DNA of 64,000 nucleotides from assembly GCA_903632075.3 (NCBI GenBank), contig CAHIKZ030000253.1:1187001-1251000 (forward strand), written 5' to 3'. Each line of letters starts with the position of its first letter. Positions within the stretch are counted from its first letter, which is position 1. Shown here in pieces: positions 23,680 through 35,541 of the stretch. A model generated the notes under the pieces. It saw only the letters and a program-made list of their open reading frames with translations. It had not been told where the DNA came from and did no database searches. The translations under genes were made by a program, and so were the position numbers. The stretch comes from Acanthosepion pharaonis (taxonomy: Eukaryota > Mollusca > Cephalopoda > Sepiida > Sepiidae).

Positions 23680-25512
23680 AAACATTTTAATGCTGAATTA
23701 ATTTAAATTATCGAAATTTGCCGGTAAAATAAGTTTAAGACCGAATGAATATTATTATATTTAAAGCCAAAAGTTATAGTAATAATGGCCATAAAAAAAT
23801 ATATATTTATCAATATTTGGTGCCGTAACCTTTCTTATTAATTTCAGCTTCACATCTACTAGGCATCTAGCTTCCTAAATGAAGATGAAAGAAAGAGAGG
23901 TTTATTGTAAAAGAGAATACACTAATGAAAGATAGGGAATCGAGTAGCAGACGATTAATTCCCTAAGCAAGGATATCTACTAACCGCCCCATGTTCAGAT
24001 ATGGCACAAGGCCGAATTTAACGTGGGATATCCGGGCCCGTAGGCTCAGTCAAAAATTCCCCGTATAAAACAGAGTTGGATAGCTGTTTCCCGAGAAGAG
24101 ACTCTGCCCTTCGACATAGTTTCGTTTGGGGATCCTCTCTGCATGAAGACAGAGAGTTTGACCAACACAGCTGGAGACGAATCTCCAATTAATACCACGT
24201 GAGGCAGGATGTGGCACAAGGCCATTTTTTAATGCAGGGCAAAACCGAGCCCGTAGGCTCTGGTAAAAATTCCCCGCAGACTCCATATACAAAAATTTCC
24301 CCGCAGACTCCATACAAAAATCATTTGGATTGCTCTGCTATATTTGCTTAATATAATCGTATAATAGGAATAAATTTGTCGGTTTTTAGTGTGAATTCTT
24401 TTTAGAAATATAATGCCATAAATTTTCAATCGCATTAATATTATGGTGATCAAAAAATTTCATTACTACTTTGGTTTTGTGAATCGGTCTATTATCTTGT
24501 TGATAAAATAGCTCCAGGTGCCATTTGGTCAGTCAAATATGGCAGAACATCTTCCTTAACGAGCTGCATATAGCCTACACTGTTGAGTTTTCCATCAACT
24601 TTAACAACTGACCAATACCAAAGCTACTGAACGCACTCCACCCCATTACACTTCCGCCTCATGCTTGCGCCGTATTTTTGACACATTTAGGATGGAATTC
24701 CACGGTTGGGCGTCATCCGACAAGAGTTTTTCCATCCGATCCGAAGAGACAAAAGCGAGACTCCTCACTCCAAATAACACTAGTCGTCAGTCCTCCATTG
24801 AATGTGACTTTTCGCGAAATTCAGCCGCTTGAGTTGATTCCTCTCCGAAATAATTGGCTTTTTTCTAGCAATGCACCTGAACAATCAAAATTCTCTTAGA
24901 CGGTTTCGGACAGTTTGCGGCGTAAAACTAACGCCAGTTTTACCAGATAATTGGCTGCAAATGTCCACGGCCGTCAGCTTTCGGTTAGCTATGAATTCGT
25001 CTATCCAGTTGCAATGTTGTTTTTCTTGGGGCTCCCAATCTTTGTCTATCCTTATATTGCCCAGTACCCTGATAAAGCTTCCAAGCCTGAACACAAGCCT
25101 TTTTTTCTACACCTTAATTGCTTGCTTTTGTTCATAAAGGAAACGTTTTATTGATGAAGTAACACTATTTTTGATCAAGTCACTGATCTAAGACTACAAC
25201 GCTTTACCATAACGAATTAATTGCTCAGTTATTACACTATATAATGCATTAATGATCAAGCCATGCGACCAACCATTTAGCAAATAAGTTGCGGTCTTAA
25301 ACTTATTTTGCTGACAAAATTGGATAATTTAAATTAATCCAGTATTAAAATTTTTCAAGTTATATAAAAATATACAATTTTCCCATCATTCGAAATAGAA
25401 ATAAATTCTTCATAAAGCGTACACAATAAAATTAATTTATATTCTTTTATTAGAAACATATTCTGAAATGATTAAACCTTTAACCATCGGTCTTAAACTT
25501 ATTTTCGCCAGT
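23680..25512 (-). mobile_element. Tc1-like transposon relic with paired terminal repeats
   Basis: The core AAAATAAGTTTAAGACCG occurs at about 23723-23740 (plus) and, as reverse complement, at about 25293-25310 and 25484-25501. The left copy and the inner right copy also share the next 35 bases outward (TTTTAAT.CTG.ATTAATTT...), so they form a true inverted pair. Two copies at the right end about 190 bp apart resemble the IR/DR arrangement of some Tc1 elements; the left outer copy is missing. Between them, on the minus strand, are transposase pieces: an N-terminal DNA-binding region (24885-25094, TAVDICSQLSG..GVSFTPQTVRNRL), FQQDN-like LFYQQDNRPIHKTKVV near 24480-24510 and INAIENLW near 24420. 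Stops and shifts are present, and an insertion lies at 23870-24310. Confidence 0.7.
23870..24310 (-). repeat. LTR-like insertion with internal duplication inside the Tc1 relic
   Basis: The left part contains GAGAGGTTTATTGTAAAAG, matching the LTR at 3055-3206 (AATAAA on the minus strand). Farther right, two related blocks, about 23997-24064 and 24212-24283, share GGCACAAGGCC, GCCCGTAGGCTC and AAAAATTCCCCG. It separates the 3' end of the transposase from the left terminal repeat. Family unknown. Confidence 0.45.
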
Positions 25513-27534
25513 GTATATATGTGTTTGTGTGTGTAAGCTTGTGTATGTGTATGCATCTACTGATACTCACGCGCGCACAAGCACACACACACATATATAT
25601 ATATACTTATTTTTTTTCTATTTACGTAATATAAATATTATGGCTTTAGAAGCATTCATTTTAAAATAATATATATTTATTTAATATATATATATATATT
25701 CAAGAAAAGGAAAGGGTATGTCAAAAATAAGAAAAAAAATATTACTCAGCATAAAAAATAAAAACACAAAATATAACAAAACTGCAACAACAACAGCAAC
25801 AACAAAAGAAGCTAATCCTCTATGACTCCTCGCTCTTCTGAACTCTGTCGATTACAAAAAAAATGCAAATATTTGCAAAATGATTAAAATAACGGGAAGA
25901 AAAATACTACCAATGAATCAGCATTATTTATCACAGACAGATTGTATTAAGACCCAGCAGCCATCCCTTCTGCTTATAGAGGGAAAGTTGCTTAGATCTA
26001 ATACGCAGGGCATAAATAAGATTGATTTTTAGATGTTCTCTAGTTGTAGAAGCAGATCTATTAACAAGTTTAATTAATCGTTCATACTACGGGTCTTAGC
26101 TTGGAACCCCTTCAAAATCTTTATTAACTCAACCAATATATTCAGTATAAAATGAAATTAAAATCATAAATCACCGGACGAACATGCTGGAAGAGCAGGA
26201 CATTTTTACGATTGAATTTCAACCTAGGTTTGGAACAAACAGGTTTTGTTGAAAGGTATGGCAAAATATCTTCAACACACACTTGTAAACAGATTTTCTA
26301 GGCCTAGGATGACATAGTCACATTTTTATATATAGGAGATAACGGAACGAATCAGGTCCGTCCTATCATATCTCCCATAGATATCTACTGGAGAACAATT
26401 CCGATGATTGTACTGGCCAAGGAAATGGTCGAACATTTTGTTGAGAATGTTGACTAGCACGCACTTCGTATAGGTGAGAATTATGCTTCTTGACAGAAAC
26501 ACTGATTTTTCTACTTTAAGAACGAGGTAGCAAACGGGTTGGAAAATGACGCTGTTCATTCTTTCAGCAAACACTAAAAGAAAGCGATAATTGTAACTAT
26601 TTGCATTGTATTCTTTCATCACAATGAAGCTTATCACAGCGCCACAGGCGATGGCTTAGACACAGATACTGTATGAGTTATTATTATTTAAAATATTTAC
26701 ACGCGGACTGTTGTCTTAATCTTTTTTGTTATTGTTGTCACAACGTTTCTTCTTTTGTTCCCTTTGGCCTTCACCTAGTGTATATCGATTTGTGTGACCT
26801 ACAGGGAAATCTTATCTGATTACTTTATTTAGTCTAAGTTGGTAGATTTTTCTCGATGCATTGCTCATGACTAGGAATATCTCATCTAGTTCTTATTTTT
26901 AGTACTGATCTTTCGTCGTTTCAAATGTGTTCAAGTATACACTTAACATAAATAAAATGATATAAAATGATTTTCGTTCAATATAGAAAAACCAGGATGT
27001 TCTTCATTCCTGGAATTGAGATTAAACTCTTGATAGGATTGTATTCTAAAAACCTCTGGAAATTGAACTAATTATCGAAATTTTATAAACATTATCTCCT
27101 CATTACATTAGTCACGGAATTGGTTTATCAGAAGTTGTTTTTTGTTGCCGCAAATATTTTTATTTTTAATTTAAATAAGCCCACTTTATAAAATCTCTAA
27201 AAAAATACCGTGAAATTATGAAAACATTTAATATATTTCAAAAGTTAATTGCAAAAAAAAAAAAAATCAAATCAATTTGATATTTCCGGGAAAAATTTAC
27301 TGGAGTGGAAATTATGTACGAAATCGAAAAATAATGTTACAAAAACAAATTTCTCTTTTCATTCTCAATTTTTAAATTTAAAGTTGATGACTTATCATAT
27401 ATAGAAAAATAAAATACTGCTAATATCTTATAAAGATATTTTTAATGATTTAAAAAAAATGAATCGAAATCTCAGTTTGAGAAACGTTTAATTTTTTCTC
27501 CCCTTGTTCACGGAAACATACACACAAACACACA

Positions 27535-27538
<4 letters not shown>
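25513..27538. other. AT-rich stretch, one unassigned open frame
   Basis: No recognised element. Short microsatellites occur near 25512-25545 and 25580-25605. A 103-codon minus-strand frame lies at 26326-26637 (listed separately). Confidence 0.4.
26326..26637 (-). CDS. Unassigned open reading frame, 103 codons
   Basis: It starts MISFIVMKEYNANSYNYRF and ends DRTDLIRSVISYI. Composition is mixed rather than simple-sequence, unlike most frames here, with hydrophobic residues at 17-24 and 33-44. No domain or homologue is recognised, and there are no splice, promoter or poly(A) clues I can trust. It may be chance or an exon fragment. Confidence 0.15.
   Translation of the reverse strand: MISFIVMKEYNANSYNYRFLLVFAERMNSVIFQPVCYLVLKVEKSVFLSRSIILTYTKCVLVNILNKMFDHFLGQYNHRNCSPVDIYGRYDRTDLIRSVISYI

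Positions 27539-27602
<64 letters not shown>
27539..27602 (+). repeat. (TA)n microsatellite, preceded by short CA runs
   Basis: About 31 TA units, with ACACACAAACACACAC shortly upstream. Confidence 0.97.
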
Positions 27603-27603
<1 letters not shown>

Positions 27604-27959
27604 GACTAACTATACCTCAGTCATTATCAAATATTTCTGGCGATAGAAATTAATTTTTTCAAGATACAATTCTGTATTTTTCAGAAATTCAGTAAAATTG
27701 TCAAAAGATTATTGCAGGTAAATCTTTCGAGAAAAAGTTGCAATAGGTTTTTTCTTACTGCCTGGATTGTAGTGCTATCATTGGAGAGAGTTTTGCTGAA
27801 TTTCTTTTCTCTGTTTTTCGTTGTTAACTATTATAACCTGCTAGTGAAATGATTTTCATACTGCGAGCCTATATATTTATACATTTACTACATCAACTAA
27901 GTAAAATAATCGATAAAAGCGATATAGGCCACTAGAGAGCCGACGATCTCATAATTCCA

Positions 27960-28313
27960 AGATACTGTAACAAACAAAACTAGAAAAATCATAAAAATCT
28001 TCAAAAAATTCAAAAACATAGAATTTGGAATAGACATAAAACAAACCTAAAAGACGTAGATTTCCCAGACGTCAGACTAATCCTAAGAAAAGGTACGTAT
28101 CAGATATAGAGAAAAAAACAACGACAAACCACTTTATATGCACACATCTTCCAACCATCCGATTATGAAAAAACTCTCAAAGATATTGAAATTTCGACCA
28201 CAATCACACACAGTGGCCTAAGAAAAGTTTTTAGCCAGGAGAAATAAACTACATCCAATTTCAAAATTTAATTACGTAATCCCTACTCAACATAAATAAA
28301 CAGTATTTGGAGC
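27960..28313 (+). pseudogene. GIY-YIG retroelement relic, left part (split by Tc1)
   Basis: KPLYMHTSSNHPIMKKLSKI near 28126 matches the KPIYINVNSNHVNSIIKQ block at 21157. Upstream bases are coding-like but broken. The continuation is found after the Tc1 element at 29380. Confidence 0.6.
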
Positions 28314-29379
28314 TAGTGTAGAGTAGGTCCTCCATTTTCTAGTTTCAGTGATTGTATTTGATTTTTCATGGATTTGATCAAGTTATCAACAATCGTCTGA
28401 TCTATATTTTGCTACTTCTTTAACAATGTTTCTTTAAGGGTTGCCACTGATGTGATTTTGGTTGCACGCTTTCGAAGTTTTCGGTCAAGGTGCCCCACAA
28501 AGTCAGGATTTTGGGTTACCCATAGCAGTGACTTGTGTTTCCTTCCTGGTCTTTGCTGCTTTGCTCGTATGACATGGCGCACAATCTTTATAAAAAAAGT
28601 AAACATTCTTGTCAATCCGATTGGTTTCAGATAGCAGGAAAAGTCCTTTCTCTAATATTAGACTATATTTTGGACCATTCAATCGCTCATCAACAAGAAT
28701 CAGCTGAGATTTCCCAGCACCCCACACCATTACTCCAATCCCTCCATGTTTCACGGTCTCCTGCAGACATTCAGTATTCTAAGTCTCTTTCTGATTTCTC
28801 CAAACATAAACCTTTCTCGAATTCAAATATTGGCAGAATTTACTTTCATCTAACCAAATTACAGACTGCCAAAATTCATAATCTTTGCTCTCGAATTCTC
28901 TCGCCCAGTTCATAAGAAGGCTATTGTTAACCTCTGAAATCAACGGCTTCTTTCTTGTAACTCTTCTTTGATAGCCTGGATCTTTCAAATTCTTTCTCAC
29001 CGCACATGGCGACATTTCCATGATGTTGGTGATATCTTTGACGCTCTGACAACGGTTTCAGAGGACATGCCTATTCAGTGCCCTTTTCCTTCGCTCAGAC
29101 ACGATGCTTGGTCTATCTGAACGTTGTTCCACAAGACTTTCTTCATTAAATTTCTTGACAATATTATTAACCGTTCTCTATTTGACTTGCTACACGGATG
29201 CCATCCTATTATTTGCCCTTGTTGAAATTCACCAATTTCCTTACTTCCGTGAACTTTCATTGTAAGTCAACTATTGTTCATGGATGAGAGTAGCTTGATA
29301 CTAACACGGTATTTTCTGAAGCCAAAATTGCTGTAATCAAGGGTGGCTAAAAAATTATCATAGCCCACTCTACACAATA
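28314..29379 (-). mobile_element. Tc1-like transposon, about 1.07 kb, with both ends
   Basis: Left end TAGTGTAGAGTAGGTC and right end (minus strand) TATTGTGTAGAGTGGGCTAT form short inverted repeats next to TA. Inside, on the minus strand, a DDE transposase is readable in three pieces. The N-terminal helix-turn-helix part is 29075-29260, with SKSNRERLIILSRN. The next, 28779-29021, has SPCAVRKNLKDPGYQRRV and VIWLDESKFCQYLN with the first catalytic aspartate. The last, 28412-28754, has GGIGVMVWGAG, then FYKDCAPCHTSKAAK where the second aspartate of QDN is retained as D in KDC. The C-terminus is damaged, so the final acidic residue is not evident. Frame breaks make it inactive. It sits inside a GIY-YIG retroelement relic. 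Confidence 0.8.
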
Positions 29380-29590
29380 TACAGGACAAAGAAAGCGAAT
29401 AGAAAAAGAAAAATCATATGGTTCAACACACCTGTAAACTGCAGAGAAAAAACTAATCTGACTTAAATGTAAATGTTTGCAAAACAATATAGTATATCAA
29501 GTATTGTAAAATCAGTGGATAACGAAGAAGAATTATACAGAGGAGTAACTAAAGAACCCTAGAAACAAAGAAATACATGGCTTTAAGATT
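29380..29590 (+). pseudogene. GIY-YIG retroelement relic, right part (split by Tc1)
   Basis: NRKRKIIWFNTPVNCREKTN near 29395 corresponds to the NRKRKRIQFNAPFRRLSNVN block near 21360 of the other copy, and is the expected next block after the part at 27960-28313. The downstream cysteine and GIY-YIG regions are not found. Confidence 0.6.
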
Positions 29591-29705
29591 GTATTCAAGA
29601 ATGAAACAGACTGTCGCCGCTCGGTGTTGACCTAAGTGTCTGTGTGGGGGAGGGAGAGAGAAAAGAAGTTAGAAAGTTAGAGGTTAGTGTTACTGGAACG
29701 AGTAC

Positions 29706-29721
29706 CTATCTATCTATCTAT

Positions 29722-29812
<91 letters not shown>
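29706..29812 (+). repeat. Compound microsatellite (CTAT)(TA)(TG)(TA)
   Basis: CTAT to about 29723, TA to 29764, GT to about 29780, TA to 29812. Confidence 0.97.
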
Positions 29813-29817
<5 letters not shown>

Positions 29818-31239
29818 CACAGAAAGTTATTAGCTGAATTTTGATTTTTATTAAATAAAGATTAATTTATGTAAACCTTATTCATCTCTAAGTGCATTGA
29901 AAAGAAATTAAATTATGTAGTAAAATAAATATTTTCTGTGCAAGAAATTAATATTTGTTGTTCAAAATAAACGTTTGTGTTTTTTTTCCTTCATCATAGT
30001 CTACGGATTTATTGATGCACGTGTGTCCTAATAGCGCTATAAAATATTTCACGCTCAATGTTTGTTATAATAGATTATGCCACAATCGGAATATTGTTTT
30101 GTTATGAAACCTTCGGCCATTATTATCTAAACTTAAAATATCACACGCATTAATCTTTCCCTACTTTCTCTTTCTTTCTTTCTCTTTCTCTGTCTTTCTC
30201 CCTTTCTCTCTTTTTCTCTCTCTGTCGACCTTATTTGATCTTGAGAAACGATTCCAAAGCTGCCTTGTCCTATTAATTAAAAGGCACGACGAACAGCTTC
30301 AGAATCTACAGTCGTGAGACGCTGCATAAATCAAGTCTCATTAAGTTTTACGCTTGCGCAGATCAAACGCTCGTGCTTGCGGGTCAGTAAGGCATCGAGG
30401 AATGACCATTGAAACGAAAAGAGCAAGCGAAATGGCTCTTAACTGTAAGAATGGCATTCGCCGTCCATATCACGAATCCCTTTCAATATAATTTGCTTTT
30501 CACTCTTTTAGATGCAGTATTAACGAACAGCATAATCCGAAAATGAACGACTAAAATTCGATATTTTAGCCTCAATTGTACTCAAGATTCGATTGAGTGA
30601 AACATCTTTCTTCGCAATTACAAGAATATCATATTTATTCAATAGCAGGATAATATATAATATATATAATTAATTTACTTATTACAGGCCATGATTCATT
30701 TTACTTTCTTGGCAATTCTTTTATAATGCAAGATATTTTCTGAGTACCTTTCTATTGTGTTCTTGTGCCATAATAAATTACCGTAAGTAAATGCTGGCAC
30801 TGAATTATTATGTAATGTTTAGCATGTTGGTCGAACACACCATTATTAATGACTAGTGAGATCGAACCTTATTAAATAACCTGCACTTACAGCCTTGTAC
30901 CAGACTAGGCTAGGATTAATAAACACCTATAAAACAACAAACCTCGGTATGTCAAGTATCTCGTACATTTTTTATCGAGTTTTTGTTGGCTAAGTCAGAC
31001 ACAAGGCCAAATAAGCGTCTGTAAGTATTAGACTCTCTTAATTAACGAATTGTCACGTGGTAATTTTTGTGAAATGGATGAGATATAAATACGCCACGTT
31101 TCTTTATTACTTGATCTGACACAAGGTCAAATTATACGAGCTTTCAGTGGAACTGAAACTCACTACACTAGGGAATTAAAAGTCTAGAAGGTGAAACTCA
31201 GAATCCTAAATTTTTGCATAGCGTAGATTTGTTTGGTAA
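29813..31239. other. Spacer without a recognised gene
   Basis: A pyrimidine-rich CTTT/CTCT run lies at about 30160-30225. GACACAAGGCCAAAT near 30994 and GACACAAGGTCAAAT near 31119 repeat a motif also seen near 24005 and 24217. Confidence 0.45.
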
Positions 31240-31380
31240 AATGGCACAGTAATGGAGCACCCAGTAAAGATCGAACTCACAACACAGAAAATGTTGGTTG
31301 TTTCCTTATATTAGCATTTGTGGGTAAAATACCCCAGTTGTGTAGCACTTGGTGAGGATCCTGCTCACTTCTTTTTCTCT
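31240..31380 (-). repeat. Possible tRNA-SINE traces
   Basis: On the minus strand GTGAGTTCGATCTTTACTGGG-like sequence (31257-31276) resembles a B box with its stem. A similar GTGAGCAGGATCCTCACC lies near 31350-31367. No clear A box. Confidence 0.35.
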
Positions 31381-31439
31381 CATTCATATGCGATTAGATA
31401 TTACAAAGTAGTTCATCTAACAATATTTCTAATCTAGAA

Positions 31440-31910
31440 TGCAACTTCTGCAATTCACAATTACTTTTAGATTTCTTGGTCACATTTTTCGTCCTCTGTT
31501 GCTACAAAACTTACTTAAATTTCTGTATCTACTTGATTTTGATATTTCCAATACGTAACTTGCAAATTTTGTTGGCTCTTTTGCTGACAACCAAGTATTT
31601 TGCCTTCTTACAGCTAACAGATTTTTATTTCCTTAGATACCTCGTCTAATACTTTTGTCGGTTTTGTTTTTCTATGTCTGCCATCAACACAATATCATTT
31701 GCGTATCTTATACAACTAAGATCATGTCCACTAATAATAAATCTTGGAAGATCTTCTTATCTTCTTAAGAACGCTTCTCTGTACAGGCTGCGCATTCACC
31801 CGGTGAGAAATCTTTATCTTTCGCTTTCTATTTTTGTCTATTGTCGTTCTCTATCCACATGCAAAGTGATTGTTCACAGGAGCAGTTACAGATTACTTGA
31901 ATATCTTTAA
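31440..31910 (-). pseudogene. LINE reverse transcriptase fragment (RTE/jockey-like)
   Basis: On the minus strand YREAFLRR, then DLPRFIISGHDLSCIRYAND and IVLMADI near 31790-31680 match the catalytic YADD region of RTE-type LINEs (second aspartate region altered to YAND). Then VVSKRANKICKLRIGNIKIK near 31595-31536 is the block downstream of the catalytic site. Stops are present. Confidence 0.65.
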
Positions 31911-32146
31911 AAAGCTTTTTCGAATATTTCAAACAGCTCATTATGTTATACAAAGTTAAATGTCTCTTTGTAGTGTACGAAACATAGATATATGTCCTTT
32001 ACATTGTGCACTCATATATTACTCTTGTCACAAAAATTTCATTTATTGTTCCACTATCTTATACAAAGTGAAACTGTTTTTGCTTGTGACGAACTTCATT
32101 CATCAAAATCCCAATTTGGATCATTAATGTCTGTCTGAATTTCTGG

Positions 32147-32147
<1 letters not shown>

Positions 32148-32186
<39 letters not shown>

Positions 32187-32206
32187 TACATTATTTACAT
32201 TATTTA
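32148..32206 (+). repeat. (ATT)n with (TTTACA) tail
   Basis: ATT repeats followed by three TTATTTACA-like units. Confidence 0.95.
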
Positions 32207-32369
32207 CACTTGAGTTGTTGTCCTCATCTTTGTTGTTCTAATCATAATGTCGTATCTTCCGGCTTTCATAACCTTCAAGGAATTCCATTTCCTTGTTCCG
32301 TTGACCGTCTCTGAAGAATTCTCATTAATTTATTTCATTCGTCCTGTTTTCATTGGGTCTGTGAGTCTT

Positions 32370-32445
32370 ATCCCAGGGATTGAACTCACAATTACCATAT
32401 CACTAAATTCACGAAGTAACGCTTTAATCCACTAGTCTACTGTCC
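32370..32445 (-). repeat. tRNA-derived SINE head, reverse orientation
   Basis: On the minus strand an A box TAGACTAGTGG (32429-32439) and a B box GAGTTCAATCCC (32378-32389) are spaced as in tRNA genes. Confidence 0.6.
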
Positions 32446-33267
32446 CGAGGGACAATCCTGAGTTTAGAACTTGCAGCCTTAAACCTAACCTACCTGTTGT
32501 TGAAACTTATGCTCTGCTTGTTCCGCCAGAATGCATTCACAGAGGTACCTCTTACTGCTAACATTGCTGCTGCTGCTGAAGTCTTGCTCTCATTTCACTT
32601 TATTAAGTGCTACCATTTCTATGATAGATCTACTAAAAAGATTCACATAATGTAGCATATGCCCTGATTCTTTCAGACATCTTACTCTTGACAGAGAACA
32701 CTGATGATTCGGACGCCTGGGAGAATCACCGGATTTACCATGCTATGAGGACATGCTGATAAATTTTACCCATTTTATTTACCGCAACGATTCGTTTATT
32801 TATTTAGTCTGTGTTTTTTTGAAAATTATAAATTAATTTCTGTTTACATTGGTAGAAACTAAATACTAAATCCTGTCAGCGGAAGCATTTCTCATCAACA
32901 CAGTCAAAGTATGGTTTTTATTTATAGCTTTCTAAACTGCAAGCGTCCTGATGAAATACAAATAATTTGGTCTGAAAGCATAAATATATACACAAAATAT
33001 CCCTTTGCTAATTAATAAAATGCTGCTTAAAAATGTGAACACATTGGTATATAATTGGAATCGTAAACATTCCAATGGAATAAATTATGACCATGGAATA
33101 TTAGTGTTTAAGCCTTTTTAGTATATCCTTAGTCTGTCCTGGACATTAAGTTCTACCTGGATTCTATCCTCTTGGAATTTTTTATTCAAAAAATATACTT
33201 GTATGTGTATGCACCTATGTATATATATTTATATATTTTTCATATGTATGTGCATAACAACTAATAT

Positions 33268-33271
<4 letters not shown>
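32446..33271. other. Spacer without a recognised gene
   Basis: Nothing identified beyond AT-rich sequence. Confidence 0.45.

Positions 33272-33348
<77 letters not shown>
33272..33348 (+). repeat. (TA)n(TG)n microsatellite
   Basis: TA to about 33333, then TG to 33348. Confidence 0.97.
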
Positions 33349-33349
<1 letters not shown>

Positions 33350-35099
33350 CTTGTTTTAATGCAGATGCTCGATCTCATGTAAGATCAGAATTTCATCTAG
33401 TGATTTAAAAGGCTGAGATAGAAATTGTATGTGTTTGTGTTTATGCGTGCAGGTATTTATCTAAATGTATCTATGTATATCTGTACTTGTGAAAATTCAC
33501 GTTTATGTGGGTGCATGCGTCTGTGTGAATATATTTGTGCATATATGTTTTTGCGCCTATACCTATGTGTGTATGGGGGGGGGTAATGAATTTTATTTTT
33601 CTTATTCGCAATTCCATTTTTACCAACGCTCGCATATCCGAGACATCCTCCCATGACACTGTCATCATAACGAAATCCTGGTGTTTAGATCTTCCATGAG
33701 ACACGCTTTTTTTTTCATCGTGAATTCAAATCCGCGCTGTGAATTCTGTCAGGACCTCGAAAGCTATTTTTCACCTTCATTTTTTTTTTTTTTAGTTATT
33801 CACCAAAGTAAGCCGAACCAATTAGTTTTCAATATTGTGCATAAAATCAGAAACTAAAAAACACTTTGACAGATGCAAATGGAAAGGAATTACGTACAAA
33901 CCTCAGACGCCCAGTTTGGCGAACGAACAAATTTTCTTCGCAATGTGAGTCTTTTGTAAGTCATTTATCTTCTCCTCCTCCTCCTTATGCTCACGAAACC
34001 CGAACTGACGATTTAATATCAGAATTCCTGTACATTTGGCATTTTATTTATTATCGTTACCTTAATTTTATTTATTTGATCATTGATCACTATTGATTTT
34101 TATTTCGGTAGATGTATATCTCTTCTATTTTCCCGTTTTTATCCTTTTTATGTCTTCTACGGCTCGCTTGGTAGGGTTAGGTTTTGTTTTTCACACTTTC
34201 CCATTACCGATTAGTTTATTCTATATAGATACAACAAATGTGAGTGATTATGGCTCACCACGATTTCTTTTTTTGTTGTTCTAAGTCAGTTTTCATCCTA
34301 TATTACCCATCTTTGTGTTTGTGAAACTTGTTGATTACTCAGACTTTTTTCGGCTACTCTTCACTGTTTCATGTGTTTGTCAAATTCACCAAACTTTCTT
34401 TCTTCGTTATATGTCACTGAAACTTTCTGGCTAATGGCAGCAGTTTCTTTTCTTGTCCTATTTCCCTTTTTAACATTCACTTTTGTTGTTTTCCCGCCCT
34501 TTCCTTTATCTCTAACGAAATTGCCTGGCATTCGCCACCATATTGTACATTAGATATTATTCAGCATAAAATCATTTTCTTTGTTTTTAATGGCATTCTT
34601 AATACTTTATTTTGTTTCTGAACAATATTATTAGCTATTTTTTATGATTTCTATTTTGTATTATCCTTCGTCTGTTACTACTGCGTAATGTACATTGTTA
34701 AGGTTACGTCTGCCGATAATATGCCCTGGTAGGTCTTCAGAACCCTTAGAAACATCTTGTAATCGTACAACACTCCCCGGTCGTCCAAGACTTGCAACAC
34801 CGCTTTACAGCTTGCATTTTCAGCTGCGTAAAACACATGTCAACGATCATTGCCCTCTAAGTCTGGGTCATTTTCCATTGTTCAAACCCTGGACACACCC
34901 ATTCCAGGTCGTCTATATGTGAATTAAATCGTCAATCTTTTCCCACTGATTTTAGGTATATAACACTTCTTATTCCAAAATCTCTCAGTATATCGCTCCT
35001 TATATCCTTAAGAAAAATTTCCTATGTTTTATCGCGGTAATAACAAATAGTATCACATTCCTTCCATAATTCTCCTGTCATTTAGTAGTAAATGACATC
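33349..35099. other. Spacer without a recognised gene
   Basis: T-rich frames (33866-34553, plus) show no domains. A more GC-balanced block at about 34690-34920 is open on the plus strand for 75 codons but is not recognised. Confidence 0.4.
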
Positions 35100-35408
35100 T
35101 CAAATCCCAAATCTACTATTTTTCATGTATACTAAGTCATGCAGTAGTAATAGAAAACGAATAATTTTCATCCAACGTTTCTGTTTCTGTTGTGTGTTTT
35201 TTATGGTTTGTTCTTCTTGGGTACCATTCTTCTCCGCAGTGGGATGTTTTGGTTCTTCTTCAACAAGTATTGGTTCCATTTCAAAAGGTCCCGGCTCAAT
35301 TTCTACTTCTAACGAAGTCAGTTCGGTTTCTTCCTTATTGATATTTGACCTGTTTGGGTAAAGATCACTCATCGGAATTCCTTTCCTGAGTCGTTGCATG
35401 CTCGCCAA
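35100..35408 (-). CDS. Unassigned acidic open frame, 102 codons
   Basis: From a start near 35408 the frame reads MASMQRLRKGIPMSDLYPNR, then a glutamate- and proline-rich stretch (about residues 24-62) and a basic stretch (KNTQQKQKRWMK). It looks more like unique protein sequence than its neighbours, but no family is recognised and no exon borders can be confirmed. The following 35542-36086 plus strand holds two overlapping unassigned frames in purine-rich sequence. Confidence 0.2.
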   Translation of the reverse strand: MASMQRLRKGIPMSDLYPNRSNINKEETELTSLEVEIEPGPFEMEPILVEEEPKHPTAEKNGTQEEQTIKNTQQKQKRWMKIIRFLLLLHDLVYMKNSRFGI

Positions 35409-35541
35409 AATACCGTTAATCGATTTCTTTCTATAATTTCTAAGTTTCCATATCGCTGCTGCTATAATTTAATATAAGAATTAAACTAACAATCAATGGT
35501 TAAGGGAAGCAAAATAAGGAAATCTTGTTACCCTTGGAGGA

